Below, in pieces: positions 1 through 13,073 of a stretch of 64,000 nucleotides of DNA. Both the position numbers and the translations under genes were made by a program. The DNA is from Brachypodium distachyon (Eukaryota > Streptophyta > Magnoliopsida > Poales > Poaceae). Numbering within the stretch: the first letter of the stretch is position 1; every line of letters begins with the position of its first letter. Under the pieces are notes generated by a model. That model searched no databases and was not told the origin of the DNA. It saw only the letters and a list, made by a program, of their open reading frames with translations. The stretch is taken from assembly GCF_000005505.3 (NCBI RefSeq), contig NC_016133.3, forward strand, positions 44,047,237 through 44,111,236, in the 5' to 3' direction.

Positions 1-1450
1 TTTTTCCTTGAAAAATAACTTATAGTTTAGCTAAATTTGATATATGCTTAACTGCTCGTATATTCATCTTCGAGTCATATATGTTTTTTTTAAGCTGAGT
101 CATATATTTTTAGCTGCACTTATTTGCTAATTTTGATGAAGTGCTCAGCAGTTAATTAACTTTTACTATGTTACAAAGTTGCCTATTTCACTCTGGTTTA
201 CTTCCAGACTTCAGTTTGTTGGTGTAATTTCCGACGGTCATAACCGAAAAATCATATCATGGGTACATGGTCTTGCAACCTTCTCCTTCTTGATCCTGTC
301 CGACCTGGTAGACAAAAGAGAACTATCCTTTTGCTCACTGTCCGCCTGACCATTCTGGGCCTGGCTGTCGCCATTAGGATGTACACAAAATCAGAGGCCG
401 CTTAACTTAAATTTGTTCTTTGATGTTGAAATAAGTAATTTTAGCGGTTTTCCTTTATCGCGTGATCTGTTTGGATGTAAACTGTCATTGAGTTCGTGGT
501 CGAATGTTTGCGAGGTTTTTGTGGTGTTAGACTTGGTAAAATTAGTTAATTGATGTGAGGCTGGATTGGAACAAGTATGTCTTGATGGTTTTGCCCAGAA
601 AATAAGTAGAAGCACATCCCACATATCATTGGCAGGTAAATGCACGAACTCTGCTTATCATTCCATAGCCTGTATGCTGAACCTGGTAAACGAACAAATA
701 AGTGGTATTTGTCATTATTCTTGTTAAAGTACAGAATGTTTATCTCACTGTTGCAACCCACGGACACTTAACTAGTCAAATAGTCATGACTTGGTGGCTG
801 CCAAGCCCCTGTCATCTCCTCGTATTTGTGGTGGGGCCTCATCTAAAAATAGAGGAAGATCCTAAGTGAGACCGTGTGGGCTTTGTTGTCAGGCAGGTGG
901 GCAAACGGAGAGTAACGAGCACGACGAGGACATTGTAGCAAAGAAGGCAAGGCCCAAAACTTGTCGATTTTAGATGGTTTTGACTTTTTCCGGCCACGCT
1001 CGTTGCCTCTGTGCTACTGCTACCGATTAATAGTTGCCCAATTTTGCACCGGCTGGCATCCTCCTGTCTTGCAGGCTGTGCAAATTAGCACCTTCCTAAA
1101 TTTACAAATTACCTTCCATACTTGTCAGCACTCAGCACTCTACCACGGCACCCTAGTAGTACTAAACTAAAAAAACTGTCTTTTTAGCAACCTGTAAATA
1201 TGACAGACGGAAAGGAATAAAAGCAAAAAAAACAAAGTCGTAGCGGCCGAAAGAGAGCTGAAAAAAACGAACCCCAGCCCAGACCGGCCCATACCGGACC
1301 GGCCCGGCCCGGTTCGTGCACTGGCAGCCAGTACAAAAAAAAAAGGGGGCCGCAGCTGAAAGCTGGCGAGCGCACGAGTACACGACGACGAAAGCGTAAA
1401 AGAGAAGGGAAGAAAAGCACGAGAAAAAAAAAGGCAGAGGGGGCTAATCA
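1..1450. other. AT-rich intergenic region upstream of SPY
   Basis: No gene could be supported here. The first 900 bases are AT-rich without convincing coding potential on either strand. From about 1,200 the sequence becomes purine-rich and then GC-rich, with poly-A tracts and pyrimidine-rich stretches up to the SPINDLY 5' leader. This is probably the SPINDLY promoter. No clear TATA box is visible. Confidence 0.5.
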
Positions 1451-1684
1451 GCAAAGCGCCCCCTGCTGGCCGCGTTCCCCTTTTCTTCCTTCCTCCTGAC
1501 CACCGCGCCGAAACCCTCGCCGCCTCAGCCGCCGCCGCCCTCGGAACCACCCGCCGCCACCCTCTCGCGGCGCCCCGCGATCACCGGGTAGCTTTTGCTG
1601 CGGCGGTGGGAGGGCCGGTCCCGCCGGCGCCCATGGCCTCGCGCTTCCTCCCCGCCGCTCCGGTGCCCCGCGCCGCCCTCCAAT

Positions 1685-2121
1685 GTGAGCACCTCCCCCG
1701 GGATAGCTAGGGTTCCTCACTTCCTCTTGCCAGGCGAGCACGCCCTCCCGCGCCGGTTCTTGCTGCAGTCGTTTACTTCGCCCCCAGACTATTTTTTCCT
1801 TGGTTTTTCTTGGAGGATTCTTTGGGCGTGTTCTGCCGGTTGTGTCTGCGTGAGTTCGTCGTCTTCACCCCTCGGAGTCTTTGGATTTTTTCGACTTCTT
1901 GCGTTCTTTCCCTCCCAAAATTTTAGGAAAAAGCCGTGGCCTTTTGCTGCGCAATTTAGAGCTAGTCCAAAGCCAGGGTCTTTTTATAGTCTTTACGCGC
2001 GTTTCGCTCCAAATCCTCTTCCCTTTTTCCGATGCGTTTCCCTCACGCTTGTATATGCAGCTGGAATTCGTGGAAGGCTTGTACTAAACCGTGGTCGTTT
2101 GGTATCTGCATTTTTTAACAG
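1685..2121 (+). other. Probable 5'UTR intron of SPY
   Basis: A GTGAGC donor at 1685 and a T-rich acceptor ending TTTTTTAACAG at 2121 bracket a T-rich, stop-filled stretch just upstream of the start codon. A leader intron is inferred from these signals alone. The donor is the least certain part. Confidence 0.4.
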
Positions 2122-2159
2122 AACAAGATCAAGAGAGAGGCAGTTCCCTCTTATCTTTG

Positions 2160-5100
2160 ATGGGGCAGCCAGGTATGGACTCCCTCGAAAGGAAGGAGAC
2201 CAATGGCGTCGTTCCTGACCGCAATGGCGCTGCTGCTGCTGCTGCTGCCCCGCCTGCGACACAGCAGCAGGAAGGGAAGGATGCCTTGCAGTACGCCAAC
2301 ATCCTCCGGTCGCGCAACAAATTCGCGGACGCTCTCCAGCTGTACAGCACTGTGCTTGAGAAGGATGGCACCAATGTGGAGGCCCTCATCGGAAAAGGGA
2401 TTTGCCTCCAGGCGCAGAACCTGCCGAAGCAGGCCTTGGAGTGCTTCACCGAGGCTGTCAAGGTCGACCCCAACAACGCTTGCGCTCTCACCCATTGTGG
2501 GATGATATACAAAGACGAAGGGCACCTGGTTGAGGCTGCAGAGGTATGGAGCAAGGTTCATTATGTGCATTACCTCTTCTGTTTGTAGGCTTTCTGATTC
2601 TTGCAAACTGTGAATTGTTTCACAGAAGAAACAGTCTTCTTTTGTGTTAGTATGTTTGCCTAAGTTTGAGATTGTTGCAAGTTAACTAGTCTCTATGGTA
2701 TGAACTTCTCTTTAACCCAAGTTAAGTCCAAATTAACCTAGCCATCATCGCTTCATGAGTATAGTATAACTCCTGTGTGATGGAATTAATGTCTTGCTGA
2801 TGGGATAGAACACTCTGGGTGCTTGGTGAACTATGGCGGGTGGCAACTGCGACTAAAGAAATTAGATTAAAATTTCTATGGCTTCTATTCACCCTTTGAG
2901 AATGTTAACCCCTGGTATTTATTGTAATAAATACTAACCAATCTAACATGTTAGATTAAAATATTAGACGTCCAAAACTATTACTAGATGCCACAAAAAA
3001 TGCTCTTACGTTTTTCTGCTATTAGCCTGTTAGTGTATTTCTTGTCTCCTACATTTTGAATGTTTTAATTTAATGGAGGAAAAAAAATCTGGAGCAGGCC
3101 TATCAAAAAGCTCGAAGTGCAGATCCTTCCTATAAACCGGCTGCGGAATTTCTCGCTATTGTATTGACCGATCTTGGAACTAAGTTGAAGCTTGCAGGCA
3201 ATACAGAAGAGGGTATTCAAAAATATTGCGAAGCTCTGGAAGTAGATACCCACTACGCGGTACCATTAACAACTCTAGTTTTATGTGCACATAACAATCA
3301 TTTCCTTTGTCATTCTGTTCAGCATGGTACTGATGTCTTCATCTGTTTTGTGCAGCCTGCTTATTACAACCTTGGTGTGGTTTATTCGGAGATGATGCAG
3401 TTTGATGTGGCTCTTACTTGTTATGAAAAAGCTGCAATTGAGAGACCATTGTACGCCGAAGCTTATTGCAACCTGGGAGTTATTTACAAAAATCGGGGAG
3501 ATCTAGACGCAGCAATCGCCTGCTACGAGAGGTAAGTTTGCCATTATTTTGTTCATATGAATTCTGCTGATGTTCTAAGTAATCTACACCAAGTACATTT
3601 TGAAATTCAACCTTGGCATAATGTTACTGTATCCCAGGTGCTTGACTATTTCCCCCAACTTTGAGATTGCTAAGAATAACATGGCGATAGCACTAACCGA
3701 CTTGGGTACAAAGGTGCGGACTTGTCCACTACTATTTCAACCAAGCTCAGCATATTTCTTTTTCTGGTGTATGCTGTGTAAATTCTACTTCTTACCATGA
3801 CTTGTCATTTCCCTTTCTTTGTTGACTGACCTTAGCATGGCCTCCAACATGTGCATCATGTACTGCACCTTTAACCTATTTCATTTTTTCAATTTTCTAA
3901 CACTCTAAAACTTAGCTGAATTAGCACTCCTTTTTGTATACGTTTAATAGTACATAGCATTCACACTGTTGGTGATTGATTAAAGACAAATATGTTACCA
4001 TCGTTTTAAAAATTGGAATCACTCAGGTAAAAATTGAAGGTGACATCAAGCAAGGTGTGGCATATTACAAGAAAGCTCTGTTCTACAATTGGCACTACGC
4101 TGATGCAATGTATAATCTTGGTGTTGCATATGGTGAAATGTTGAATTTTGAGATGGTGAGTGATAATAAGAAGAAAATCATCAATTTTGTTGTACTATTA
4201 GCATCCACTTTTTGCTGATCTCATCTACTTCCGAGTTTGGTGAAGGCTATTGTTTCTTATGAACTTGCTCTGCACTTCAATCCTCGCTGTGCGGAGGCAT
4301 GCAACAACTTGGGAGTGATATACAAGGACAGGGATAATCTCGACAGAGCTGTTGAATGCTACCAAGTACGTAAAACTAACTATGCATTTATTTTCAAGTA
4401 TTTTAGGCTCGTATTTACTTATTTGACTATTCTTGATATTTTTTTTGTAGATGGCCTTGACAATTAAGCCAAATTTCTCTCAGTCATTGAATAATCTTGG
4501 AGTTGTCTATACGGTGCAAGTACGTTCCTCAATTGTCACAGTTTTCTTGTGCAAATTCTTTTGGTGCTTGTCCGGCTATATTGCACTTCTAGCTTCTCAG
4601 CATACGTTTTTTCATATTTAGGGCAAGATGGATGCTGCTGCGAGCATGATTGAGAAGGCCATACTTGCGAATCCCACATATGCTGAAGCATATAATAACT
4701 TAGGTAATGCGTAACCAATCTCTACCATTTCAGATGCTTAAATTGTAGCATGTCATTTGGAACAGTATGTTCCAACTAAGATTTGCATGGCTATGTGACC
4801 AGACCACAACAAGGACACATCAATATATTGAGCATGCATGTATTTAGATAAACAAAGCACCATCTAAACAATACTAGATGATGAACATTGAACAAATCAG
4901 TATGATTGAACAATCAGCTGTCAAATAGTAAACAAGTGAAGGGTGTCATGTCTCAAATGACATGAGATGGCCATCAGGAATTTGCTAGGGTTGTAGTTTG
5001 TCAATTTCATCTGGGCTTTTTGTGGGCTTTCATTGAAGGGGTTTCATTGAGTATCAGGATTTAGTTCATATTTTCTTTGGAAATTAAAATCCCCCCAGGG

Positions 5101-8100
5101 CCCTGAATCTGTGTACCCCCATGCGTCAACGCATGTTGGATAGCATTGCAGTTTTGTAAAAGGAAAATGATTTGTTTGAATTTTCTGTCCTGACAAGGAC
5201 AAAACGTTGCTATCTAACTGACAAGTCGCCATTGCTTTCCTCCTAGGTGTTCTTTACAGAGATGCTGGAAGTATCACGTTATCTGTACAGGCTTATGAGA
5301 GATGCCTTCAAATTGATCCTGATTCACGAAATGCTGGCCAGGTACTTTTTCTTCCGTGCTCTTGTATGTTACTTATTATACAAATAGTTTACTTAGTTGA
5401 GCAGGTACCACTAGTATGTAAATGTCGAACATTGTACATAGTCATTATTTATCACATGTTATTCATTGTGGATGGAAATCCTCGTTTAAGCCGCACCATC
5501 TGGGATCCTGGGGAAGAGGATCAAGTTGGCCCTTGGTGATAACTAGATGCACTATCTCCTTTCAATCCTACTCCTGTTGCTTACCAACTGTATCTATAAA
5601 TTGGGAACACATTTTTTTTCTATACCTAACTGTATATCTTATCCTTATGTGCTCAACTAACAGAATAACTCTTTTTGCAGAATCGTTTACTTGCAATGAA
5701 CTATATTGACGAAGGCTCAGATGACAAGCTTTATAATGCTCACAGGTCGTTTGCAATGAACAAGCCATCTTATGGTAGCATGAGTTTTCATCTTACGATA
5801 TTCACTGTCTTTTTATATTTTGCAGGGAGTGGGGAAAGCGCTTTATGAAAATGTATGCACAGTATACTAGTTGGGATAACTCCAAAGTCGCTGATCGTCC
5901 ACTTGTCATTGGTTATGTATCTCCTGATTTCTTCACTCACTCGGTGTCGTACTTTGTTGAAGCACCCCTTGCCCACCATGATTACTCAAATTGCAAGGTG
6001 GTCGTCTACTCTGGTGTTGTGAAGGTATAGACAACTTTTCCTTCTCTTGTTGGCTATTCTAGATTTTGTGCACAGTGGGTTATCAACTTATTCAGACTCC
6101 CCCAATTGGGAATCAGGTTATCTATGGAAATTAAATAAATGCACATGCTAATCCTTATGAGAAAACAAAAAAAAGGTAATCCAGTGGTCAAACAGGGTAG
6201 GGAGCTGCAGATTTATTTATCTAGAAAAGGCAGTTTGGTACGAAAGGTATATAAATTGTAATGATATGCAACATCAAGCTGTCACATTGGGCCTAGGGCC
6301 ACTTTGTAACCTGCATGATCTCATAGATTAGCTTGCATAATCTATGGTGCTCCTTGATTCTCCTTGCCCTTCTCTCCTCCCACATACTTTGCTCTTTATT
6401 TTCCTGATCATATGTTTCTCCTTGGTGATTGTTTAGGCAGATGCCAAGACCCTTCGCTTCAAGGATAAGGTGTTAAAGAAGGGTGGGGTGTGGAGAGATA
6501 TATATGGTATTGATGAAAAGAGGGTTGCTAGCATGGTCAGAGAGGATAAAGTGGACATACTCGTGGAACTTACTGGTCATACGGCGAATAACAAGTTAGG
6601 AACAATGGCATGTCGGCCTGCTCCTATTCAGGTACCTTTGTGCTCCATGAGGCTTTTCTAGGACTTCATGTTGTTTCAGAATTGCTTGCCTATGAGGCTG
6701 TATTATGCCTGTTATTATATTCTGCAACCATTTTCAGTTGATCCTAGTCCTGCCAACGTAATCGCCCCTTTTTCTCACCCAGTTGAAACATTCAAGGATT
6801 TCATGAACAATTTTTTTTTATTGTTCTGCTAAAGGGGCTCGTTGCTAACTTGGAATGCCCATATGTACAGGTTACATGGATTGGTTACCCTAATACCACA
6901 GGTTTACCAGCAATTGACTACCGGATAACAGATTCATTGGCGGATTCACCTAATACAAACCAAAAGTATGCCATGTGCTTTTCTTGTTTATGTACTTATG
7001 TTGTCATGTAGTTTCTCTCCATGCATCTAGAATCTCATAGTAACAACTGTCTGCAGGCATGTTGAAGAGTTGGTGCGTCTTCCTGAAAGCTTTCTTTGTT
7101 ACACTCCTTCGCCAGAAGCTGGGCCAGTTTGTCCCACACCTGCAATTTCAAACAATTTCATCACGTTTGGGAGTTTTAATAATCTAGCAAAGGTTGCATT
7201 ACGGAGCTGGATGCTTTATTTCACTTTATTTAATCACTCTGCTCATTGAGTTCTTTTTGGCAGATTACACCAAAAGTGTTGCAAGTTTGGGCCAGAATAT
7301 TATGCGCTGTCCCTAACTCGCGCCTTGTGGTTAAGTGCAAGCCATTCGGCTGTGACAGTATCAGACAGAAATTTTTATCAACTCTTGAGGAGTTAGGTTT
7401 GGAGTCAATACGGGTTGATTTGCTGCCACTTATCCATCTCAACCATGATCACATGCAAGCCTATTCCTTAATGGACATCAGGTTAGAAAGTGTGATATCT
7501 GAGGATTTTCTAGGTTAAGTTTAAAAATGTTCTTTATGGTATGCATGACTAGTAGATCAATGCTAGTACATGTCTTACACTGTTCATTCCCAAATCCATG
7601 GTTTTTCACACGAATATTCAGCAAATGCATTCTCCATTATTGGTGTTCAGTTCATCTAAAAAGTTATTGGTGTTCCTGTGAACAGCTCTCTGAACTTTGA
7701 ATTGTGTTTTGGCAGCCTGGATACATTTCCGTATGCCGGAACTACCACTACATGTGAATCTCTATACATGGGGGTTCCATGTGTTACGATGGCTGGTTCA
7801 GTCCATGCTCATAATGTTGGTGTTAGCCTGCTGACTAAAGTTGGTATGCAACTCCTAACTTTGTATTCTGACAATAGATTTAGTTACCATATATTTCTAG
7901 TTTGGCACTGCTTATTCATTGGTCATGTTATCTTTTCTCCTGCATGGTTTTTTGTAGGATACACACACACTGTTTTTTCTTTCTTTTTTATGTTATTTAT
8001 ATTCGCTATGGAACATACAACAAATTGATTATCGGGACCCAGATAGTCTTAACCTGTGCTGCGAGTGGTTGTTTTCCTAGTTCCCACTATTCAGTCACAT

Positions 8101-8694
8101 ATGCTATCCATGTGGAATGGTTAATTGATAGTTATTCTTGCAGGGTTGGGGAGGCTGGTTGCCAAATCAGAGGATGAATATGTTAGCTTAGCATTGGATT
8201 TGGCATCAGATGTTGGTGCCTTGCAAGAACTGAGAATGAGCCTCCGAGAACAGATGATAAAATCACCAGTCTGTGATGGCGAGGGTTTCACCCGTGGCCT
8301 GGAATCTGCATACAGAAACATGTGGCGCCGGTACTGTGACGGGGATTCACCAGCTCTCAGCCGCCCAGAACTGTTAGAGGATCAACCAGTCTCCAATAAG
8401 GAAGATTTAAACAAGATGGCTCTGAAACTTGCAGATATTAAATCCCAGAGAGCGAATACCGCTACAGAAGAACACAATCAAGGCCTGATAAAGGTTAATG
8501 CCACCCCGGAGCAAGATGAGCAGCCCCAAATAATAGTGAACGGTGCAAGGTCACCCGAAGATAACCAGCCCCTTGCAACGGTGAACACCGTGGCGCAGGA
8601 AGATAAGCAGCCCCAAGTAATAACAAATGGGGTGAGTTCACCTCATTCTTCTACTTCTGGGAGATGCGAAGCGAATGGGCATAGCAGCCGATGA
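2160..8694 (+). CDS. SPY: SPINDLY, TPR protein O-fucosyltransferase
   Basis: Nucleocytoplasmic enzyme that O-fucosylates serine/threonine of DELLA and other proteins and restrains gibberellin responses. It was earlier called an O-GlcNAc transferase. Seventeen coding exons: 2160-2543, 3098-3259, 3356-3531, 3638-3713, 4027-4155, 4246-4365, 4451-4519, 4622-4703, 5247-5341, 5681-5745, 5826-6024, 6437-6631, 6871-6965, 7057-7192, 7264-7481, 7716-7843, 8144-8694. They sum to 2,880 nt, 959 aa, close to known cereal SPY. About residues 40-430 are tandem TPRs (recurring YxNLGVxY and NNLGV motifs). The rest is the GT41-type catalytic region, with ELTGHTANNKLGTMACRPAP, WIGYPNTTG, TFGSFNNLAKITPKV and PYAGTTTTCESLYMGVP. 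The start is the first ATG in frame after the leader; a second ATG lies five codons on. The C-terminal tail is hydrophilic with four imperfect 14-15 residue repeats. Most family-diagnostic residues are present, so the gene looks intact. It is convergent with the cyclophilin gene. Confidence 0.96.
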
Positions 8695-9673
8695 CCAATG
8701 GGAGGCAGGCATGGCATGCTCCATTGATGCAGGCACACACTGATGTACCGTAGTTCGAGATACACCATTGATGTGGGTAATATCCGCATTAATTTGCTGT
8801 TGGGGGGGCAACACTAGGTGTCTCCGGCTATGGATAACAGGGCACAGCATGTATGTGCCATCTGGTTCCGGAGCTCTGGTGACCCATGTGTAGCAGATGT
8901 GTAATATATAATTCTCAAGGGATGCCTATAGAGTCTAATCTGTAGAGCCTTACCCTACTGTAGGTTTATGAGTATATGACAACTTGTGTTGGCATGTTAG
9001 AAACAAATAGGCAAGGCATTGCTTGTATATGTAGAAACAGCTTCTAGATTCAATTTAACTGAGGTCATTCAAATTAACTGGGGCAATTTTAAAATTTAGT
9101 TTTCTCCTGATTGTTACTTTTCTTTGCTGATCCTGCTGTATCCAATTATGCTTGCCTTGATCATTAGAGTTAATATAGTTGCAGCTAAGTTAAATTGTTG
9201 TTTCTGTCGGCATCTGATGCTGCTAAACCTAACGTTAATGTTCCTGGGCCATGCTTGTCATATTAACCATAGACAATGTTATATGCTTTCTCATAAAATA
9301 GCGTCAGCTAAACATGTACAGGATGATAAATTAGGGAAACATGTTCAAATATAACAATATCATACACCCACAAGAATATGATAGCCCATATAATCCATTT
9401 TTGGATTTATTCTTTCCTCGCTGCTTGACTTTTTCTGGAGTCTCTTTCTCGCTGGTCATTCGTCATGCATTTAGTCTAGGTAGATTAAGGATTCATCGGT
9501 TGTTAAAAACGAAACACCAAATTACAGGTCATGCAACGGCATGTATCTCTTCTCCAAACCATATCACATTACAGGACCACAGAATAGAACAGGAAACAAA
9601 TGGTCTGGTCCTGGGAAAGCAGCTACAACCAAAGATCAGAGGTCATGACAACAAGCAGAACTACTTGTCTGCT
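8695..9673. other. Convergent intergenic region, SPY 3'UTR to cyclophilin 3'UTR
   Basis: Holds the probable 3' untranslated regions of the two convergent genes. It is AT-rich with no gene, repeat or RNA that I can recognise. Confidence 0.5.
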
Positions 9674-11339
9674 TCAGTCTTTGACAACGGTCTTCAGTAT
9701 TTTCACTTCATGGATAGGCCTGGACGAACATAGGTAAAATAAACCGAGTTAGAAGAGGACTGCAATCCGCCACAATAAAAAGCTTTCTTGAGGAGAAATC
9801 AAACAGATGTCAAGGTATGAGGAATACTCTCCCAAAACTCATAGTTGAAGTGGTACCTGTCATTTTTGTCAGTCTGAATACTTCCAAGGCGCTTGACAAT
9901 ATCCATTCCTCTGCATACCCTCCCAAAAATTGTGTGCTTTCCTGGAACATTTAGATCACATCAATTGACCAAAAATGCATGAACAAACAATCATATGATG
10001 CAAAGATCAAAATAAACAGTTTCCAAGAAAAGAAAAATGGTAGGTAAAATTCTATGATGTCCAATTCAGATGTAAGCATATCTCCGAAGTCCAAATCCTG
10101 GGGGGCAAAACTTCCAACGGTAGGTTATATCTGACGATGGCAGTGGAAGAAGCCAAAGAACAGCTATGCTAGCACCATATTTCAAGGACAATATGCATTA
10201 TACAGAAGAACCGAGTAACTCTCCGAAATGTGTTGATGGATCAGTCAGTGCAACGAATTCCAGGGGCACCGTGAAAACACAAACCTCACCCTCATAAACA
10301 AACAGGCAAGAAGAGCAACAGAGCCGAAAGTGCTATTCTTACCATCAAGTGACTGACAAGGTGCTAGAGTTATGAAGAACTGGCTTCCATTCGTGTTTGG
10401 ACCAGCATTTGCCATCGACAGAATCCCAGCCCCGGTGTGCTTCAGCTCTGGCCTTATCTCATCCTCAAACTTTGCTCTGCAAACACAGCAACAGCACACG
10501 CACCAATCTTAGGCTCCAAAGTCAAACCAGAGACCCATACAGATACAGTTTGGTCTTACGATGGATGAACAGCAAACAAAGTAGCTTCTTCCCAACAAAC
10601 ACAACACCGCAGGCCGAAAACAATTCTTATCAGTTATCAGGGCCACAAGGCATTGCTATACAACACAACACAACAGCTAGTTTCTAACACATCATTAACA
10701 CTTATCCAGACTCTAGGGTTTACTTAATTCATCAAAGCTCTGAGCTAGCTAGCTAGTTAGTGAAGTGTACAGATCGTTAAGGCTTGCTTATCCTCTTCTA
10801 GACTACAGTGACGCACACTTCAATTGATTTTGACTGAAGAAGAAAGAAGCCAGAGCTAAGTTAGCAGAGTGCACAGACCGCTGGCTTATAGGCTCATGAC
10901 TCACCCGTAGATGGATTCGCCGCCCCTGCCAGTCCCCGTGGGATCCCCGCCTTGCACGATGAAATCCTGCACGAAAACAACGACGGTACCAGATAAATTA
11001 AGGATCGAGCGTGCCATCGCGTATTACCGAAGCGCCTGCGGGCTGCGGCAGAGAGAGGCGAAGCAAAGCAAGAGCACGGAATCGGATCCATACCTTGATG
11101 ATGCGGTGGAAGATGACGTTGTCGTACTTCCCGCGGCGCGCGAGCTCGACGAAGTTCCTGCAGGTCTTGGGCGCGTGCTTGTAGTACATCTGAATCGATC
11201 AGGAGGCGAGTAAGATCGGCAGCAGCAGCAGCAGCAGCAGCAAGAAGACGGGGAAGAGGAGAATCGGGGGTGTGTGTACCTCGAAGGTGATGCCTCCCAT
11301 GGAGGTCTCCAGGGTGACCTCCGGCGTCTCACCGTCCAT
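9674..11339 (-). CDS. CYP18-2: Cyclophilin peptidyl-prolyl isomerase, PPIL1/CYP18-2 type
   Basis: Single-domain cyclophilin catalysing cis-trans isomerisation of prolyl bonds. PPIL1 orthologues are spliceosome-associated nuclear proteins. Six exons in transcript order: 11280-11339, 11094-11189, 10905-10966, 10343-10476, 9857-9941, 9674-9719; 483 nt, 160 aa, with all phases matching. Visible motifs are [21 protein letters not shown], the catalytic [39 protein letters not shown] and [12 protein letters not shown], matching the plant CYP18-2 pattern closely. There is no signal peptide. The start ATG lies 275 bp from the start of the divergent 79-aa gene. A CAG/CTG microsatellite sits in the first intron (about 11,219-11,242). 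Assignment to the PPIL1 subclass rests on recall of the Arabidopsis protein. Confidence 0.94.
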
Positions 11340-11614
11340 CGTCGGCGCAGCAAGAGGGGCGGCGGTGGCGAGGGAAGAAGCAGCTCTAGACGCGATGGAT
11401 AATACGTAACAAGTATTGGGTCTGGTCCGGCCCGTTATAAGGGGGAAAGGCGAAAGGCCCATTGTGAGCCCATTTAAGAGGCCCGGCGATCAGAAGACGA
11501 GAGGCGCCTTCCTTCTTCTTCTTCTTCTCGTGGCTTCTTCACTCTTCTTCTTCTTCTTGTTCTTCTTCTTCGAGGAGCTACTAGCAAAGGCGAAGGCGAA
11601 GCGAGGTGGGATCG
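11340..11614. promoter_or_regulatory. Short bidirectional promoter, cyclophilin / 79-aa gene
   Basis: Only 275 bp separate the two divergent start codons. The centre carries GGCCCA and AGCCCA (site II, TGGGCY on the other strand) near 11,455-11,475, plus a long CTT/TTC tract on the side of the 79-aa gene. Site II motifs are common in plant housekeeping and translation-related promoters. Shared regulation is inferred. Confidence 0.5.
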
Positions 11615-12210
11615 ATGGCGCGGATGGACCCGAGGGCGGAGAGGGTAGTTCGGCGGACGGCGATGGTCGGCGCCGTGACCGCAGCCTACCTCCTCCTCAC
11701 CGCCGACTACGGCCCCAACTACCCCAATCCGGTGCGCTCCTCTTCTTCTTCTTCCTTCGGTTGCTACATTTCGCAGCAGCATGTCGCCATGGCGTTCAAG
11801 AGAACCCTCATTTTGTGTTCTAGGCTAATCAAATCAACGCTAGCTGGCTGGCAGTGTTCGTTCCCGCTATAGCTTAATTGGTACTCCTTGGATTAAGCCT
11901 GCTCTGCTCTGTTCAGCTCTGCTCTTGATCTGCTGGGGAGTTCATGTACTCTTGTAATTTGTTGCTACTGATAGTGGTGCAGTATATATCTTGGCTCGAT
12001 TCGCTTGTAGTTGTATACATAGTTAGGAGAAGCAGCACATTTAGGATCTCTAGCTAGCTAGCATAAATGATCCTTTAATAAATGCAGGTAAAGAAGGTCA
12101 TGGAATCATCAGCACTGCCCTTCAAGGACCTTATGTTCAGATCTGGTCAGGATGCGCGTCTGAAGGAAGAACACGAAGATTCAGAGTCACCAGATGGTAC
12201 TACAAAGTAG
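11615..12210 (+). CDS. Small conserved plant protein, 79 aa, one possible membrane segment
   Basis: Two exons, 11615-11731 and 12088-12210 (GTGCGC donor, AATGCAG acceptor), encode 79 aa. The N-terminus is basic with two early methionines (MARMDPRAERVVRR). It is followed by a hydrophobic stretch, TAMVGAVTAAYLLLTADYGP, at about residues 15-34, which could be a short transmembrane or amphipathic helix. The C-terminal half is charged (LPFKDLMFRSGQDARLKEE). I have seen similar short plant proteins but know no function, so none is assigned. Support comes from precise splice signals that keep frame, a promoter shared with a housekeeping gene, and a start context of purine at -3 with G at +4. A mitochondrial or ER small membrane protein is possible. 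Confidence 0.7.
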
Positions 12211-12539
12211 TGTACTCTGGAGCAAGCCGGTCGGCCAGCCTGTCGGTACTGAAGATCATGAACATGAAGGGTGTCAGCATCATGTCCTATGGGTATGTGC
12301 ATTTCTGCATGTAGAAATTAAGAAAACTGCAATAGTAATTGCTTGTGGTCCATCCAACTACTCATCAATAACGCTAAGAGCTATGATATCCATTATACTG
12401 CTTTGTTGTATAACTGTCACGTATGAGTATATAATAATACTAGCACAACACCTGTATGTTGCTTCGGATTGAAAAATAAATACATGTTTAAAGAGAATGT
12501 CGTACGATTATCTTGTAGTATTACCATCATACATTCATA

Positions 12540-12828
12540 CTCCCTCCATTTCTTTTTAGTTTAGTCGTCGAAACTTTTCTCAGATACTTCTACATTTCAA
12601 TTTCCAAAAGCCTAGTTAATCATTCTACTCATTACTTTTTCAAAGCAAACGGTATTAGTTGATTAATGCTATCATACTATCGGGTGAGTAGAGATTGGAA
12701 AAAAGAGTGAACGAGTGCATGTTATAATTAATTGTACAGAAATATGAAAAGGAGTCTAAGTAGTACTTTGTCTCTAGCTTATTTTGTGTAAACAGGTTGC
12801 ATGTACAAGTAAAGAGAATCAGAGGGAG
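12540..12828. mobile_element. Stowaway-like MITE, 289 bp
   Basis: Begins CTCCCTCCATTTCTTTTTAG and ends with the near-inverse AGAGAATCAGAGGGAG. TA dinucleotides lie on both flanks. The size, terminal sequence and TA target fit the Tc1/mariner-derived Stowaway MITEs of grasses. The inverted repeats are imperfect. Confidence 0.5.
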
Positions 12829-12953
12829 TATAATCCATATTCTTTCTCGTCTCGATGGTTTATGCCATATCAACAAGTGACGTGATAAAATAAAGTGAAG
12901 CAGACAATCACTACCAATTGAGTACTTTTTAGGTTTAAAGACATGACTTAATA

Positions 12954-13073
12954 CTCCCTCCGTCCCATATTAAGTGACTTTCCATTACATGTATCTAGAC
13001 GCATTTTAGTCATAAGTACATCCATATTTGGGCAAATTTGAGTCAGTTAATATGTAATATGGGACGGAGGAAG
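12954..13073. mobile_element. Stowaway-like MITE, 120 bp
   Basis: Terminal inverted repeats CTCCCTCCGTCCCATATT and AATATGGGACGGAGGAAG, with TA on both sides. This is the typical short CTCCCTCC element of grass genomes. Confidence 0.8.

Noticed and set aside
238..369. Short hydrophilic minus-strand frame (DSQAQNGQADSEQKDSS...) that could be a last exon
   Set aside because: No recognisable family and no convincing upstream exon between 370 and 1,400; not listed as a gene.
9341..9733. 130-codon plus-strand frame over the end of the cyclophilin gene
   Set aside because: Antisense of the cyclophilin last exon and its 3'UTR; no family match.
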